From Sphingomonas sp. (GTDB taxonomy: Bacteria > Pseudomonadota > Alphaproteobacteria > Sphingomonadales > Sphingomonadaceae): DNA of 14,467 nt. The DNA lies in assembly GCA_021154945.1 (NCBI GenBank), contig JAJNQF010000238.1, positions 1-14,467 of the forward strand, given 5' to 3'. Position numbers and translations under genes: made by a program. The notes under the pieces are model-generated. The model was not told the DNA's origin and searched no databases. It was given only the letters and a program-made list of their open reading frames with translations. Below, one piece after another: positions 12,666 through 14,467 of the stretch; position 1 is the stretch's first letter, and each line of letters begins with the position of its first letter.

Positions 12666-14467
12666 ATGAGCGAGCTTCCCAAAACCTTCGACCCGGCCTC
12701 CATCGAATCGCGCTGGTATGCGCATTGGGAGGCGAGCGGCCAGTTCCGGCCCGATCGTCCGAACGCCGAGCCGTGGACGATCGTCAACCCGCCGCCCAAC
12801 GTCACGGGCTCGCTGCACATCGGCCACGCGCTCGACAACACGCTGCAGGATATCCTGACGCGCCATGCCCGCCTGAAGGGCAAGGATGCGTTGTGGGTGG
12901 TCGGCACCGATCACGCCGGCATCGCGACGCAGATGGTGGTCGAGCGCCAGATGGGCGCGCTGACCCCGCCGCAGAAGCGCACCGATTTCTCGCGCGAGGA
13001 GTTCGTCGCCAAGGTCTGGGACTGGAAGCAGGAGAGCGGCGGCGAGATCACGCAGCAGCTTCGCCGGCTCGGCTGCTCGATGGACTGGGCGAACGAGCGC
13101 TTCACGATGGACGAAGGCTTCTCGAAGGCCGTCCTGAAGGTGTTCGTCGACCTGCACAAGGAGGGGCTCCTGTACCGCGACAAGCGCCTGGTGAACTGGG
13201 ACCCGGGCCTCGGCACCGCGATCAGCGACCTCGAAGTCGAGACGCGCGAGATCAAGGGCAGCTTCTGGCATCTGCGCTATCCGCTCGCCGACGGGGCGGG
13301 CTTTATCGAGGTCGCGACCACGCGGCCCGAGACGATGCTCGCCGACATGGCGGTCGCGGTGAACGGTGCAGACGCACGCTATACCGCACTGATCGGCAAG
13401 ATGGTCCGGCTCCCGATCACCGGGCGACTGATCCCGATCATTGCGGACGACCATGCCGATCCTGAGCTGGGATCCGGTGCTGTCAAAATCACGCCGGGGC
13501 ACGACTTCAACGATTTCGAAGTCGGCAAGCGGGCAGGGATGGCTGCGGGGTCGATGCTCAACATGCTCGATGCGAAGGCGCGGGTGGTTCAGGTTTCGGA
13601 TGGGCTGATCCCCGCCGAGCTACTCGGCCTGACGACCGCTGAGGCGCGGAAAGCCGTCGTTGCGCGGTTGAAGGCCGAAGGCTTCCTGATCCCGCACGTC
13701 GACAAAGACGGCGAAGAGCACGACGCCGAGCCGCGCACGATCCAGACGCCGTACGGCGACCGGTCGGGCGTGGTGATCGAGCCGTGGCTGACCGACCAAT
13801 GGTATGTCGACGCGAAGACGCTCGCGCAGCCCGCGATCGAGGCGGTGCGGACCGGCGCGATCGATATCGTCCCGAAAACCTGGGAGAAGACGTTCTTCAA
13901 CTGGATGGAGAACATCCAGCCCTGGTGCGTGTCTCGCCAGCTTTGGTGGGGGCACCAGATCCCGGCGTGGTTCGGGGCCGACGGTACGCCGTATGTGGCT
14001 GAGACCGAGGCCGAAGCGCAGGCTCTGGCAGGCGAGGGCGTGACCCTAACGCGCGACCCCGACGTGCTCGACACGTGGTTCTCGTCCGCCCTCTGGCCGT
14101 TTGCGACGATGGGTTGGCCGGAGGAATCCGATCCGACGCTTGGCGGGCGCTACCCGAACGACGTGCTCATTTCCGGCTTCGACATCCTGTTCTTCTGGAA
14201 CGCGCGGATGATGATGCAGGGGCTGCACTTCATGAAGGACGTGCCGTTCCGCACGCTGTACCTCCACGGCTTGGTCCGTGCGGCGGACGGCGCGAAGATG
14301 TCGAAGTCGAAGGGCAACGTCGTCAACCCGCTCGGCCTGATCGACAAATACGGCGCCGACGCGCTGCGCTTCTTCATGGCGGCGATGGAGAGCCAGGGTC
14401 GCGACATCAAGATGGATGAGAAGCGCGTCGAGGGCTATCGCAACTTCGCCACCAAGCTGTGGAACGC
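12666..14467 (+). CDS. valS: Valyl-tRNA synthetase, 5' part (runs off the window)
   Basis: This encodes the class I enzyme that charges tRNA-Val with valine and edits mischarged threonine. About 600 residues of an expected ~850-950 are present, and the gene continues beyond the window. The ATP-binding signature NPPPNVTGSLHIGHAL has HIGH at 51-54. The zinc-independent catalytic core continues with WVVGTDHAGIATQ. The CP1 editing domain (about 195-345) includes TTRPETMLADMAVAVN near 217-232 and GHDFNDFEVG. The second half has WCVSRQLWWGHQIPAWF, DVLDTWFSSALWPF and KMSKS at 544-548. The ATG at 12666 has AAGG about 8 bases upstream and gives the normal N-terminus MSELPKTFDPASIESRWYAH. It is separated from the LOV kinase by the 31-bp repeat. 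Gene order tolC-popZ-(kinase)-valS shows the kinase as an insertion into an otherwise common neighbourhood. Frame is open throughout. Confidence 0.97.
   Translation, partial: MSELPKTFDPASIESRWYAHWEASGQFRPDRPNAEPWTIVNPPPNVTGSLHIGHALDNTLQDILTRHARLKGKDALWVVGTDHAGIATQMVVERQMGALTPPQKRTDFSREEFVAKVWDWKQESGGEITQQLRRLGCSMDWANERFTMDEGFSKAVLKVFVDLHKEGLLYRDKRLVNWDPGLGTAISDLEVETREIKGSFWHLRYPLADGAGFIEVATTRPETMLADMAVAVNGADARYTALIGKMVRLPITGRLIPIIADDHADPELGSGAVKITPGHDFNDFEVGKRAGMAAGSMLNMLDAKARVVQVSDGLIPAELLGLTTAEARKAVVARLKAEGFLIPHVDKDGEEHDAEPRTIQTPYGDRSGVVIEPWLTDQWYVDAKTLAQPAIEAVRTGAIDIVPKTWEKTFFNWMENIQPWCVSRQLWWGHQIPAWFGADGTPYVAETEAEAQALAGEGVTLTRDPDVLDTWFSSALWPFATMGWPEESDPTLGGRYPNDVLISGFDILFFWNARMMMQGLHFMKDVPFRTLYLHGLVRAADGAKMSKSKGNVVNPLGLIDKYGADALRFFMAAMESQGRDIKMDEKRVEGYRNFATKLWN

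Noticed and set aside
10079..12907. 942-codon open frame on the minus strand
   Set aside because: It lies antisense to the 3' end of tolC, popZ, the LOV kinase and the start of valS, all well-supported genes. It is Arg-rich with no recognisable domain; strong third-position GC bias explains the absence of stops.

Overview
The window is a GC-rich chromosomal stretch, most likely from a sphingomonad (Alphaproteobacteria, Sphingomonas or a close relative). Three things point there: the run of genes pcm-like, tolC, popZ/DUF2497 and valS, which is an alphaproteobacterial arrangement; a GGAAC-N16-AGTT promoter-like element of the EcfG general-stress sigma type; and a LOV-domain hybrid histidine kinase. 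No phage, insertion sequence or CRISPR array is visible. Very strong third-position GC bias leaves long open frames antisense to most genes, and I treat those as shadows.

Layout. (1) Positions 22-3160, minus strand: four co-directional genes read from high to low coordinate. They are a CsbD-family stress protein with a C-terminal membrane helix, a triple-PAS/LuxR-type regulator, a small acidic protein and a multi-spanning PhnA-like membrane protein. The EcfG-like element lies just upstream of the csbD-like gene, and two of the junctions are tight (TGA-4 nt-GTG and ATGA). I infer one stress-induced operon. (2) Positions 3376-4668, minus strand: an MFS permease, followed by a 395-base divergent intergenic region with several inverted repeats and, on the plus strand, two very small candidate ORFs. 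These are chained by GTGA overlaps to (3) an ArsB/SLC13-type (IT superfamily) permease at 5064-6317. (4) A tRNA-Cys(GCA) on the minus strand at 6363-6436 and an AraC-type regulator at 6707-7681.

(5) From 7996 to the end, all on the plus strand: a divergent PCMT-like methyltransferase, tolC, popZ, a LOV-histidine kinase-receiver hybrid, and valS, which is cut by the window edge. tolC encodes the outer-membrane exit duct for efflux or type I secretion. popZ encodes the polar organising protein. The light-sensing kinase sits between popZ and valS and is bounded by a GC-rich hairpin upstream and a 31-bp tandem repeat downstream that begins in its last codons.

The parts I consider most worth a second look are the csbD/PAS-LuxR/acidic/PhnA-like module as a possible stress-response unit, the micro-ORF chain in front of the permease, the LOV hybrid kinase with its unusual flanks, and the methyltransferase that has lost PCMT signature motifs. 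No system can be called new from sequence reading alone.
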